From: Flavobacterium sp. UGB4466
GTDB taxonomy: Bacteria; Bacteroidota; Bacteroidia; Flavobacteriales; Flavobacteriaceae
Direction of reading: 5' to 3'
Length of the DNA stretch: 64,000 nt
NCBI RefSeq assembly: GCF_903469665.1
Contig: NZ_CAGKLC010000017.1
Location: 1 to 64,000 of the forward strand
Part shown: positions 1-8,131 of the stretch, in pieces
How the letters are laid out: each line of letters begins with the position of its first letter
How positions within the stretch are numbered: the first letter of the stretch is position 1
Position numbers and translations under genes: made by a program
The notes under the pieces: model-generated
What the model saw: the letters and a program-made list of their open reading frames with translations, nothing else
Told to the model about the DNA's origin: nothing
Database searches by the model: none

Positions 1-13
1 CTCTTTGCTTTTG

Positions 14-32
14 GGGCTTTCAGCCCTTTTTT
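14..32 (+). terminator. Probable rho-independent terminator of a gene upstream of the window
   Basis: A short hairpin GGGCT-TTC-AGCCC is followed by a run of six T. The stem is only five to six pairs, so this is a modest candidate. It would end a plus-strand transcript whose gene lies before the window. Confidence 0.4.
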
Positions 33-398
33 CTTGCGTGCTTTGCGTAAACCTTCGCGGACTTTGCGGTTAAAAAATAGCTCATGGATGATTTTTAATC
101 TTTTTTTTTCTTTAAATATTCTTTTTATCGTTGACTGCGTTAGGGATGGGAGTGATATCCTTTTGCGATACCCATACTTCTAAAAAAAAAACTGAAACTT
201 CTATCGCAAAAGATTTAGCGGACAGCCCGACCCGTAGGGGAACGCCATAACTATCTTTACTATATTTTTGCTCAGTAGAAATTAATTTAAAAATCTGTGA
301 GTAATTTTTTTTTCGACGGTTTAAAATCAGAGATTGTAATTTCAGATAAAAATCATATTTTTACTTTAGTGTTTAATTGATCTAAAAATCGGAATACG
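33..398. other. Intergenic region without a gene
   Basis: No credible ORF was found. Around 33-75 the text resembles degenerate intergenic repeats common in Flavobacterium (alternating CTTTGCG and GCGGTTAA words). TATTTTTG at 263-270 fits the TAnnTTTG -7 consensus and could serve the DUF1569 gene at 399, though no clear -33 TTG accompanies it. Confidence 0.5.
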
Positions 399-851
399 AT
401 GAAAAATGTCTTTTATAAAGGAGATTGTGATGAGTTTGTAAAACGTATTAATTCGCTTCAACCGGATTCGAAAGGGCTGTGGGGTAAAATGGATGTAGCT
501 CAAATGCTGGCACACTGTAATGTTTCCTATGAGATGGTTTACGAGGATATTCATCCCAAACCGGGTTTCTTTTTGAGGTTTATTTTAAAGACATTGGTTA
601 AAAATAAGGTGGTAAGCGAGACACCGTATAAACATAATAATCCCACTGCATCTCAATTTATCATAAACGGCAGTCGTGATTTCGATCTTGAAAGAGATAG
701 ATTGATTGCTTACATTAATAAAACGCAATTGCTGGGTGAAAAAGATTTCGACGGTAAAGAATCGCATTCTTTTGGTAGATTAACTGCGACAGAATGGAGT
801 AATATGTTTGCTAAACATCTGGAACATCATCTGAGTCAATTTGGGGTTTAA
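399..851 (+). CDS. DUF1569 family protein (DinB-like fold)
   Basis: A 150-residue soluble protein without signal peptide or membrane segment. The pattern matches the DUF1569 family: an early W-G-K-M-D-V-A-Q-M-L-A-H-C segment (residues 27-39), a central K-T-L-V-K-N-K-V-V segment, and a C-terminal E-W-S-N-M-F-A-K-H-L-E-H-H-L-S-Q-F-G stretch. This family is related to DinB/YfiT four-helix bundles that often carry three metal-binding histidines; the histidines near residues 38 and in the HLEHH motif could play that part. No reaction is known for the family. The ATG start at 399 is the first in frame. It is followed 15 bases after its stop by the ATG of the next gene, so the two may be co-transcribed. 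Confidence 0.7.
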   Translation: MKNVFYKGDCDEFVKRINSLQPDSKGLWGKMDVAQMLAHCNVSYEMVYEDIHPKPGFFLRFILKTLVKNKVVSETPYKHNNPTASQFIINGSRDFDLERDRLIAYINKTQLLGEKDFDGKESHSFGRLTATEWSNMFAKHLEHHLSQFGV

Positions 852-866
852 TTTTATGCTTTGCTT

Positions 867-1301
867 ATGAGAATGTTCTGTATTATCAGTTCGTTATTTT
901 TGGGATTAGCTGTAAACGCACAGCAGCAGGAAGTCCAAAAGAGTATTGAAACTTTTTTTGAGGGTTTTCACCAAAGAGATACCGTAAGAATGAAATCTGT
1001 TTGTGCGGATAAAATAGTCCTGCAATCTATTAGTGAGAGTTTGGTTAAAGGAAACAAACTTACAGAGGAAAATTCGGGTAAATTCTATAAGTCAATTGCT
1101 ACCATCCCATCTAATATTGAATTTTCTGAAAAGATTTTAAGCTACAATATTCAAATTGACGGAACAATAGCACATGTTTGGGCACCCTATCAGTTTTATG
1201 TGAACGATAAACTGAGTCACTCGGGAGTAAACACTTTTACTTTGTTTAAAGAAAAAGACAACTGGAAAATCATCTATCTGATCGATACCAGAAGAAAATA
1301 A
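867..1301 (+). CDS. Exported NTF2-like (SnoaL/DUF4440-type) protein
   Basis: About 144 residues. The N-terminus MRMFCIISSLFLGLAVNAQ is a typical Sec signal peptide with cleavage after NA-Q. The mature part has the outline of the NTF2-like cone fold: an initial helix with F-F-E-G-F-H-Q-R-D-T-V-R-M, a middle section with F-Y-K-S-I-A-T-I-P, and final strands H-V-W-A-P-Y-Q-F-Y-V and W-K-I-I-Y-L-I-D-T-R-R. Such proteins are usually ligand-binding or of unknown role. A TTG at 861 is in frame, but the ATG at 867 (or 873) gives a cleaner signal peptide and I prefer 867. It ends five bases before the convergent nth gene. Confidence 0.65.
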   Translation: MRMFCIISSLFLGLAVNAQQQEVQKSIETFFEGFHQRDTVRMKSVCADKIVLQSISESLVKGNKLTEENSGKFYKSIATIPSNIEFSEKILSYNIQIDGTIAHVWAPYQFYVNDKLSHSGVNTFTLFKEKDNWKIIYLIDTRRK

Positions 1302-1306
1302 TGCTT

Positions 1307-1951
1307 TTATGCAATTTCAGTTGCAAAGTAATAACAGGAGTCTGCCAATGTGCACTCATCGCATTTGGGTTTGGGTCTGCAGGTTTCTCTTCCTAAAAAA
1401 GAAATTGCCATCCCAATTTCAGACCAAATGGTTTTGGGTAAAACCTGCATTAGGTCTTTTTCTGTTTTAATTCCATCTTTACTCTCTTTGATAATACCAA
1501 TTCTTGGTGCTACGCGTATGACGTGTAAATCGGCAATAATTCCTTCTGCCGGTTGATGAGTTTCTCGTAAAATTACATTGGCTGATTTTCTTCCAATACC
1601 TTTCAAAGCGGTTAATTCTTTCATGGTTAATGGAATGTCTTCATCATTTTGAACCGTTTTTGCAATTTCCAAAAGCCATTGTGCTTTTGTGGGATAATTA
1701 CGGACTTTGCTTATGTAAGGAAGGAAAGCTTCTGCATCGGTTTGAGACAGACTTTTTAGTGTGGGATACTTTTCAAATAGTGCCGGTGCAATTTTATTGA
1801 TGTTGGCATCAGAATCCTGAGCAGACAGAACAACCATTACTAGCAATTGATAAGTATTTTGATAGTCTAAAGGATGTTTTCTTCCTTTATATTTACTTAG
1901 GATGGGTTCCAGTTTTGTTTCCCAATTTGTTGTTTCTCCAAATAAGTCCAT
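1307..1951 (-). CDS. nth: Endonuclease III (DNA glycosylase / AP lyase)
   Basis: A 214-residue base-excision repair enzyme of the HhH-GPD family, which removes oxidised pyrimidines and cuts the strand at abasic sites. The helix-hairpin-helix reads LKGIGRKSANVI (116-127) and holds the catalytic lysine K122; the partner aspartate is D141 in ADLHVIRV. The C-terminus carries the four [4Fe-4S] cysteines C191, C197, C200 and C206. The first spacing is C-x5-C, one residue shorter than the C-x6-C of E. coli Nth and MutY. The motif ADLHV replaces the common VDTHV. It overlaps no neighbour and is convergent with the NTF2-like gene. Confidence 0.93.
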   Translation of the reverse strand: MDLFGETTNWETKLEPILSKYKGRKHPLDYQNTYQLLVMVVLSAQDSDANINKIAPALFEKYPTLKSLSQTDAEAFLPYISKVRNYPTKAQWLLEIAKTVQNDEDIPLTMKELTALKGIGRKSANVILRETHQPAEGIIADLHVIRVAPRIGIIKESKDGIKTEKDLMQVLPKTIWSEIGMAISFLGRETCRPKPKCDECTLADSCYYFATEIA

Positions 1952-1999
1952 TTTTAATTTCTTTAGAATTGAACAATAGAAAGTATAACTATCACAAAA

Positions 2000-2866
2000 T
2001 TAAGGGGTTTTGATGAAATCGAGTGTTTTTTTAATGACATTTTGATTGCCAAGAATTTTTCGGTGTCCCAAACCTTCTGTTAGATATAAAGTCCCATCTT
2101 CCAGTTGTTTATGAATGTGGATTCCTGCTTTCACCGAAACTTCAGGATCATCATGATCATGAATTACGAGGACTGGTAGTTTAACTTTCTGAGCTGCTTT
2201 GTAAGCCGAAAAATCATCCATTTTTACCTGATACTTCTTTTCAAAATGGTCGCGCAAACGTTCGCTTATTTCTGGTTTTAGCTCTAGCTTGGCTACAAAA
2301 TCATCCAATATATCCTGTACTATATCACCACTGCCAATTACTATTGCCTTTTTTACCTTTAATCCGTCTTTAATCGCGTTTAGAACCGACATTCCGCCTA
2401 AGGAATGGCCGATAGCAAATTCAAAAGGACCAAATTGTTTTTCAATTTCTAAAATTGAAGCAATAAATTCAGACATAATCGTACTTTTTCCTTCGGATTT
2501 TCCATGTGCAGGAGCATCAAAACTTACCGTTGAAAAGCCATTTTTTAAAAGTTCATCGGCTATTTTGAATAATTGGGTTCCTCTTCCGGCCCAACCGTGC
2601 ACCAGTAAAATTTTACGATTACTTTTCCCATATTCGTACGTAACCACGCTTTTATTAATTACGGGAACATAAATGGTTTTTTGAATACTTTTTTGCTCCA
2701 TATCGAATTCGCGTTTTGGAACTTTATGTTTTACAGGAGTTGTGAAAAGTTTTGCGGCATAAGTGGTAACCAGTTTTGCCGAAAAAAAGGCACAAATTTT
2801 AGCGGATGCAATAATAAACTTGGGAATTTTTAGAGATTTAGTAGGATTATTTTCCTTTTTTGACAT
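2000..2866 (-). CDS. Alpha/beta hydrolase
   Basis: A 288-residue alpha/beta-hydrolase fold protein. Visible landmarks are the oxyanion strand LLVHGWAGRG (near residues 88-97), the nucleophile elbow GHSLGG (about 153-158, serine in the middle), an acid candidate in the segment VIHDHDDPEV, and the final histidine in GLGHRKIL. The lid between elbow and acid is long and charged. Residues 20-45 are hydrophobic and rich in A and F (ICAFFSAKLVTTYAAKLF), so the protein may sit on the membrane although there is no clear signal peptide. Substrate cannot be told from sequence; esterase or lipase-like activity is the default. It is divergent from glgA with about 140 bases between the starts. Confidence 0.8.
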   Translation of the reverse strand: MSKKENNPTKSLKIPKFIIASAKICAFFSAKLVTTYAAKLFTTPVKHKVPKREFDMEQKSIQKTIYVPVINKSVVTYEYGKSNRKILLVHGWAGRGTQLFKIADELLKNGFSTVSFDAPAHGKSEGKSTIMSEFIASILEIEKQFGPFEFAIGHSLGGMSVLNAIKDGLKVKKAIVIGSGDIVQDILDDFVAKLELKPEISERLRDHFEKKYQVKMDDFSAYKAAQKVKLPVLVIHDHDDPEVSVKAGIHIHKQLEDGTLYLTEGLGHRKILGNQNVIKKTLDFIKTP

Positions 2867-3005
2867 ATCAATAATTTTTTTCTGAGGGCTGAATTCTGTT
2901 TATTTTTTCCTAAATTTAAAAAAAGATAAAAGTAACACATTAATAGATGTTTACTGAAAAAAAGAATTGAGAAAATAGTATTTAGTACGCATATAAATTT
3001 TAAGA

Positions 3006-4433
3006 ATGGAAATATTTCACATCAGTGCAGAGTGTTATCCAATGGCAAAGGTGGGTGGTTTGGCCGATGTGGTTGGCGCATTGCCTAAGTATCAGACTAA
3101 AGCTGGTCACGACGTTCGTGTTGTGGTCCCTTGTTACGATACAAAATTCAGAAAAGAAAACGATTTTGAATCTGTTCATTGGGGAACTGTGAAGCTGGGG
3201 AATTTTAATTTTCCGTTTAGTGTTTTGAAAGAAACAACAGATAAATTGGGATATGAGTTGTATCTGATTGAAATTAAAGAATTGTTCGATCGCCCAAATG
3301 TTTACGGATATGAAGATGATATTGAAAGATTTGTATCCTTTCAGATTGCGGCTTTAGACTGGATTACAGCACGGAATAAAGTTCCGGATGTTTTAAATTG
3401 CCACGATCATCACACCGGATTGATTCCGTTTTTAGTTCAATATGCATACAAATATGAAAGCCTTAGCAATGTAAGATCAGTAATTACGATACACAATGGT
3501 CTGTATCAGGGTTGGTTTGGTTTTGATAAGCTGTTTTATTTGCCTGAGTTTGATTTGAAACATGTTGGTTTCTTAGAGTGGGACCATTCGATTAACTCAT
3601 TAGCAGTAGGAATCAAGTGTGCCCATGCTGTGACTACAGTTTCTCCAAGTTACCTCGATGAAATTAATAATGCAGCAAATGGTTTAGAAGCCCTTTTTAA
3701 AGCTGTTCGACACAAATCAAAGGGGATTTTAAACGGGATTGATTTTGAAGTTTGGGATCCTGTCAAAGATCAAATGATTGCGAGTAATTATTCGATAGAT
3801 ACTTTTGAGATCGGAAAACAGCAGAACAAAGAAAAATTGTGTGAGGAGTTTGAACTCGATCCTGCAAAACCATTATTCAGTTTTATTGGACGTCTGTTTG
3901 AGGAGAAAGGAGGGGATTTGCTTCCACAGGCTTCGGCACTGGCATTATCTGAAAATTTTGAAAATATTAATATACTGATTCTGGGATCAGGAAATTCGTT
4001 GATTGAAGAACAATTGGTTCAATTGCGAAATGATTATAAAGGGAATTACAACGTTTTTATTGGGTATAATGAGGCATTAGCACATTTGATTTACGCAGGA
4101 GCAGATTTTATTTTAATGCCTTCGAGAGTTGAACCTTGTGGCTTAAATCAAATGTATGCGTTGCGCTATGGAACGGTTCCGATTGTGAGAAGAACCGGAG
4201 GTTTGAGAGATACGGTAATAGATTTTGGCGACGATGGTAATGGGGTGTGCCATGACCAGGCTTCGGTAGGGGATATTTGTTATTCGATCAATCGTGCTGT
4301 AAAATTATACGGGGATAAAATTAGTTTTAAAAATATTAGAGCGAAAGGAATGGGGACAGATCATTCCTGGGAGCGTGCATGCCAAGAATACATCGAGATA
4401 TACAACCTAATAATTGAGAAAAATGAAATTTAA
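3006..4433 (+). CDS. glgA: Glycogen synthase (ADP-glucose type, GT5)
   Basis: A 475-residue cytoplasmic glycosyltransferase that extends alpha-1,4-glucan chains from ADP-glucose. The GT5 signature KVGGL is at residues 15-19 and binds the nucleotide sugar; the C-terminal Rossmann domain starts at about residue 280 (FSFIGRLFEEKGGD, whose K is a phosphate-binding residue), and the catalytic glutamate lies in SRVEPCGLNQMYA near residue 375, followed by RRTGGLRDTV. Length matches bacterial GlgA. The 3-prime end overlaps the start of glgC by 11 bases, so the two are translationally linked. It is the first gene of the glgA-glgC-glgB block. Confidence 0.95.
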   Translation: MEIFHISAECYPMAKVGGLADVVGALPKYQTKAGHDVRVVVPCYDTKFRKENDFESVHWGTVKLGNFNFPFSVLKETTDKLGYELYLIEIKELFDRPNVYGYEDDIERFVSFQIAALDWITARNKVPDVLNCHDHHTGLIPFLVQYAYKYESLSNVRSVITIHNGLYQGWFGFDKLFYLPEFDLKHVGFLEWDHSINSLAVGIKCAHAVTTVSPSYLDEINNAANGLEALFKAVRHKSKGILNGIDFEVWDPVKDQMIASNYSIDTFEIGKQQNKEKLCEEFELDPAKPLFSFIGRLFEEKGGDLLPQASALALSENFENINILILGSGNSLIEEQLVQLRNDYKGNYNVFIGYNEALAHLIYAGADFILMPSRVEPCGLNQMYALRYGTVPIVRRTGGLRDTVIDFGDDGNGVCHDQASVGDICYSINRAVKLYGDKISFKNIRAKGMGTDHSWERACQEYIEIYNLIIEKNEI

Positions 4434-5703
4434 GAAGAAGAATGTAGTTGCCATTATTTTAGGAGGAGGACAAGGATCACGCTTGTTCCCATTAACCGAA
4501 ACCCGATCTAAGCCCGCAGTTCCAATTGGTGGAAAATACCGATTGGTGGATATTCCTATTTCCAATTGTATTAATTCTGATATTTTTAAAATATTTGTCC
4601 TGACACAGTTCAATTCGGCTTCTCTAAACGCACATATTAAAAACACTTTTAATTTTAGCATCTTTAGCCAGTCGTTTGTAGATATTCTGGCGGCAGAACA
4701 AACCCCTGATAATCCAACCTGGTTTCAGGGAACAGCTGATGCCGTTAGGCAATGTATGTCGCATTTTTTAAAACACGAATTTGATTATGCCTTAATTTTA
4801 TCCGGAGATCAATTGTATCAGATGGATTTTAATGAAATGCTCGAGGCTCACATTGCTGCTGATGCTGCGATTTCGATTGCGACATTACCGGTGAATGCTA
4901 AAGACGCACCTGAGTTTGGAATTCTTAAAACCAATCATGAGAGTTTTATCGAAGCTTTTATAGAAAAACCCCATGCTTCATTGTTACCCGAATGGGAATC
5001 TGATGTAAGTGAACACATGAAGAAGAAGGGAAAAAATTATCTGGCTTCTATGGGAATCTATATTTTCAACCGTGAATTACTCGTAGAACTGATGGCTGAT
5101 CCGGAAACAAAAGATTTTGGAAAAGAAATCATTCCGCAGGCTGTAGGCAAACATAAAATTCTGAGTTACCAATACGAAGGGTATTGGACCGATATTGGGA
5201 ATATTGAATCTTTCTTTGAAGCTAATATTGGCTTAACAACCGATATTCCTGAATTTAATTTGTTTGATAACGACAACAAAATTTTTACAAGACCCCGATT
5301 ATTACCACCGTCTAAATTTAGAAATTCTACCATCAATCAATCGTTGATTTCGGAAGGATGTATCATTAATGCCAAGGAAATTAAAAGTTCAGTCATTGGA
5401 ATCCGTTCCAGAATTGGAGAGGGAACTGTATTAGAGAATTGTTATGTGATGGGGAACGATTTTTATCAGGATCTGGACGAACTAAATCGTGAAGCCGCAA
5501 TCCATAAAATTCATGTTGGTATTGGTGAAAACTGTTTCATACAAAATGCTCTGATTGATAAGAATGTCAGAATTGGAAATAACGTTCACATTAGCGGTGG
5601 AAAACATTTGGATAATTTTACGAATGAGTTGTACAGTATCAAAGATGGTATTGTTGTGATTAAAAAAGGAGCTGTTCTCTCTGATAATTTTAGAATTGAA
5701 TAA
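4423..5703 (+). CDS. glgC: Glucose-1-phosphate adenylyltransferase (ADP-glucose pyrophosphorylase)
   Basis: A 426-residue enzyme that makes ADP-glucose from ATP and glucose-1-phosphate, the committed step of glycogen synthesis. The N-terminal nucleotidyltransferase motif LGGGQGSRLFPLT begins near residue 13, followed by SKPAVPIGGKYRLVDIPISN; the glucose-1-phosphate site has GTADAVRQ near 100 and FIEKP near 180. The C-terminal third (from about 300) is the left-handed beta-helix used for oligomer formation and allosteric control. A TTG at 4414 is also in frame, but the ATG at 4423 gives the usual start MKFKKKNVVAIILGGG. The start lies inside the last codons of glgA. Confidence 0.95.
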   Translation: MKFKKKNVVAIILGGGQGSRLFPLTETRSKPAVPIGGKYRLVDIPISNCINSDIFKIFVLTQFNSASLNAHIKNTFNFSIFSQSFVDILAAEQTPDNPTWFQGTADAVRQCMSHFLKHEFDYALILSGDQLYQMDFNEMLEAHIAADAAISIATLPVNAKDAPEFGILKTNHESFIEAFIEKPHASLLPEWESDVSEHMKKKGKNYLASMGIYIFNRELLVELMADPETKDFGKEIIPQAVGKHKILSYQYEGYWTDIGNIESFFEANIGLTTDIPEFNLFDNDNKIFTRPRLLPPSKFRNSTINQSLISEGCIINAKEIKSSVIGIRSRIGEGTVLENCYVMGNDFYQDLDELNREAAIHKIHVGIGENCFIQNALIDKNVRIGNNVHISGGKHLDNFTNELYSIKDGIVVIKKGAVLSDNFRIE

Positions 5704-5739
5704 AATGCTTAGAATTAATTATTGCCTTAAAAACCAAAT

Positions 5740-7644
5740 ATGTCGAAAGTAATTACGCATTCTCTCTTTACCGAATTTGATATTAATTTATTCAAAGCAG
5801 GAAAACACTACCAGTTGTACGAAAAATTAGGAGCGCATTTAATTGAAGTTAATGGGGTAAAAGGAGTGTATTTTGCCGTGTGGGCCCCAACAGCGCAATC
5901 GGTTTCTGTGGTGGGTGATTTTAATTACTGGACACAGGGCGAACATGCTTTACAGGTGCGTTGGGATTCTTCAGGAATATGGGAAGGATTTATTCCGGAG
6001 GTTTCAAAAGGAACTTTGTATAAATATAAAATTCAATCGAATATTGACGGAATCGTTACCGAAAAAGCAGACCCATTTGCTTTGTATTGCGAAAAACCAC
6101 CTCATACCGCTTCTGTGGTTTGGGATTTGGATTATAACTGGAAGGACGAAAAATGGATGCAATCACGTCAGGAGAATAATGCATTAGATAAACCTCACTC
6201 GGTTTATGAAGTGCATTTGGGATCCTGGAAACGTGGCGAACATAATCGCTTTCTAACCTATTTAGAACTGGCAGATGATTTGGTTGAGTATGTAAAGGAA
6301 ACGGGTTTTACGCATGTAGAATTTATGCCAGTTATGGAATATCCTTACGATCCTTCATGGGGATATCAGCTCACGGGATATTTTGCACCGACTTCGCGTT
6401 TCGGGAAACCGCAGGATTTTATGGTTTTGGTAGATAAATTACACCAAGCCGGTATTGGCGTTATTCTAGACTGGGTGCCGTCGCATTTTCCTGATGATGC
6501 ACATGGTTTAGGCTTTTTTGACGGATCGCATTTATACGAACATCCGGATCGTCGAAAAGGGTATCATCCGGATTGGAAAAGCTTGGTTTTTAATTATGGA
6601 CGCAATGAAGTTCGCGCTTTCCTCATCAGCAATGCCGTTTTCTGGTTGAAGCATTACCATGCCGATGGTTTGCGTGTGGATGCCGTGGCGTCTATGTTGT
6701 ATCTCGATTATTCTAGAAACGAAGGGGAGTGGGAACCGAATATTTATGGAGGAAGAGAAAATTTGGATACGATAAGTTTTCTTAAAGAATTCAATGAAGT
6801 AATCTATGCTAATTTTGATGGAGTTCAAACTATTGCCGAAGAAAGCACGTCGTTTCCTATGGTTTCCAGACCAACGTTTACAGGAGGTTTGGGCTTCGGG
6901 ATGAAATGGATGATGGGCTGGATGCACGATACTTTAAAGTACTTTCAAAAAGAAACCGTTTACCGAAAATACCATCAGAACGAGCTGACTTTTTCGATGA
7001 CTTATGCTTTTACCGAGAATTTTATGTTGCCGTTTTCGCATGACGAAGTAGTGCATGGAAAAAAATCGATTGCCAATAAAATGCCGGGTGATGAATGGCA
7101 AAAATTTGCCAATTTAAGATTGCTGTACGGTTATATGTTCACACATCCGGGAGCTAAGTTATTGTTTATGGGATCTGAATTCGGGCAAAGTGATGAATGG
7201 AATTTTGAAAAAAGCCTGGATTGGCATTTACTGCAATACGACTACCATTCCGGAATTAAAAAAGTAATTACAGATTTGAATCAATTATATAAAACCCGTC
7301 CTGCATTGTATGAAAAACAATTTTCGGGAGAAGGTTTTGAGTGGATCAATTATTCAGACCATCAGAATGCGGTTTTATCGTACATTCGAAAAGGAAACAA
7401 TCCGAAAGAGAATCTGATTATCGTTGGCAATTTTACGCAGGTAGTGCGTGAAAATTACATAATAGGAATTTCAGAAAAAGGTAAACTGCAGGAAATTTTT
7501 AATAGTGATGCTGTTATTTATGAAGGAAGCGGTGTAGGAAATCCGCAGGCATTAACAATAGAGTCATCGCCATATGATGGGAGAGATTATTCCGTAGCTT
7601 TAAATTTACCGCCTTTGAGTATCACAGTGTATTCATTTGTTTAG
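5740..7644 (+). CDS. glgB: 1,4-alpha-glucan branching enzyme (GH13)
   Basis: A 634-residue enzyme that introduces alpha-1,6 branches into glycogen. An N-terminal CBM48 module (FAVWAPTAQSVSVVGDFNYW, residues about 45-64) is followed by the GH13 barrel. Catalytic residues are visible: the nucleophile aspartate in GLRVDAVASMLYLDY (near 314), the acid/base glutamate in TIAEESTSFP (near 367), and the transition-state aspartate in FSHDEVVHGKKS (near 435). DWVPSHFP is the conserved region I. The C-terminal all-beta domain ends in SITVYSF. It starts 36 bases after glgC and completes a synthesis operon; no glgP or glgX is in the window. Confidence 0.95.
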   Translation: MSKVITHSLFTEFDINLFKAGKHYQLYEKLGAHLIEVNGVKGVYFAVWAPTAQSVSVVGDFNYWTQGEHALQVRWDSSGIWEGFIPEVSKGTLYKYKIQSNIDGIVTEKADPFALYCEKPPHTASVVWDLDYNWKDEKWMQSRQENNALDKPHSVYEVHLGSWKRGEHNRFLTYLELADDLVEYVKETGFTHVEFMPVMEYPYDPSWGYQLTGYFAPTSRFGKPQDFMVLVDKLHQAGIGVILDWVPSHFPDDAHGLGFFDGSHLYEHPDRRKGYHPDWKSLVFNYGRNEVRAFLISNAVFWLKHYHADGLRVDAVASMLYLDYSRNEGEWEPNIYGGRENLDTISFLKEFNEVIYANFDGVQTIAEESTSFPMVSRPTFTGGLGFGMKWMMGWMHDTLKYFQKETVYRKYHQNELTFSMTYAFTENFMLPFSHDEVVHGKKSIANKMPGDEWQKFANLRLLYGYMFTHPGAKLLFMGSEFGQSDEWNFEKSLDWHLLQYDYHSGIKKVITDLNQLYKTRPALYEKQFSGEGFEWINYSDHQNAVLSYIRKGNNPKENLIIVGNFTQVVRENYIIGISEKGKLQEIFNSDAVIYEGSGVGNPQALTIESSPYDGRDYSVALNLPPLSITVYSFV

Positions 7645-8131
7645 ATGGCACACAGATGACACCAATTTAGACTGATAAGCAGAGATTTTACATTTAGAAT
7701 GTTTAAAGTCAGTATTGTATAGTTGTATTATTAGTTCGTTTAGCAGATAGTCCTATAAAATAGTTGATAAGGATCAGGCAGATTTTGGTAAAATCATTTT
7801 AATTCTTTCAATCTGTGGCAGATAAATTGGTTTTAGTTTGTGCAATTCGTGGCAATAGAAAGTAATTTATATTGATGTCAATGAAAATCCATCAAATGCG
7901 TCTCATCCATTCGTATTATTGAGTTATTTGTCCGCTTAGCGGACAGTCAATATATTATTTTATCAGTTTCACGTTCTTAGATTATCGATTTGTTGAATTT
8001 TTAAGAAGATATTTAACACTCATTCAGAAAAAACGTTTTCGTGAATAATCCTTTTATTTATAGAGGTTTATAATGTTTTTTTGTATGTTTGAAAGGGAGA
8101 CTAGCGTTATATAATTAATACAGAAATCGAC
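7645..8131. other. Intergenic region between glgB and the GH31 gene
   Basis: 487 bases with no credible ORF. The segment 7645-7930 consists of degenerate flavobacterial intergenic words (CACAGATGAC, TTTGTGCAATTCGTGGCAA) that recur in related genomes. A small perfect hairpin GTCCGC-TTA-GCGGAC lies near 7931-7945. The last 50 bases hold the probable promoter of the GH31 gene. Confidence 0.5.
8084..8091 (+). promoter_or_regulatory. Candidate -7 box of the GH31 gene
   Basis: TATGTTTG matches the Bacteroidota TAnnTTTG -7 consensus and lies 41 bases before the GH31 start codon. No clear TTG is seen at the -33 position, so the call is tentative. Confidence 0.45.
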
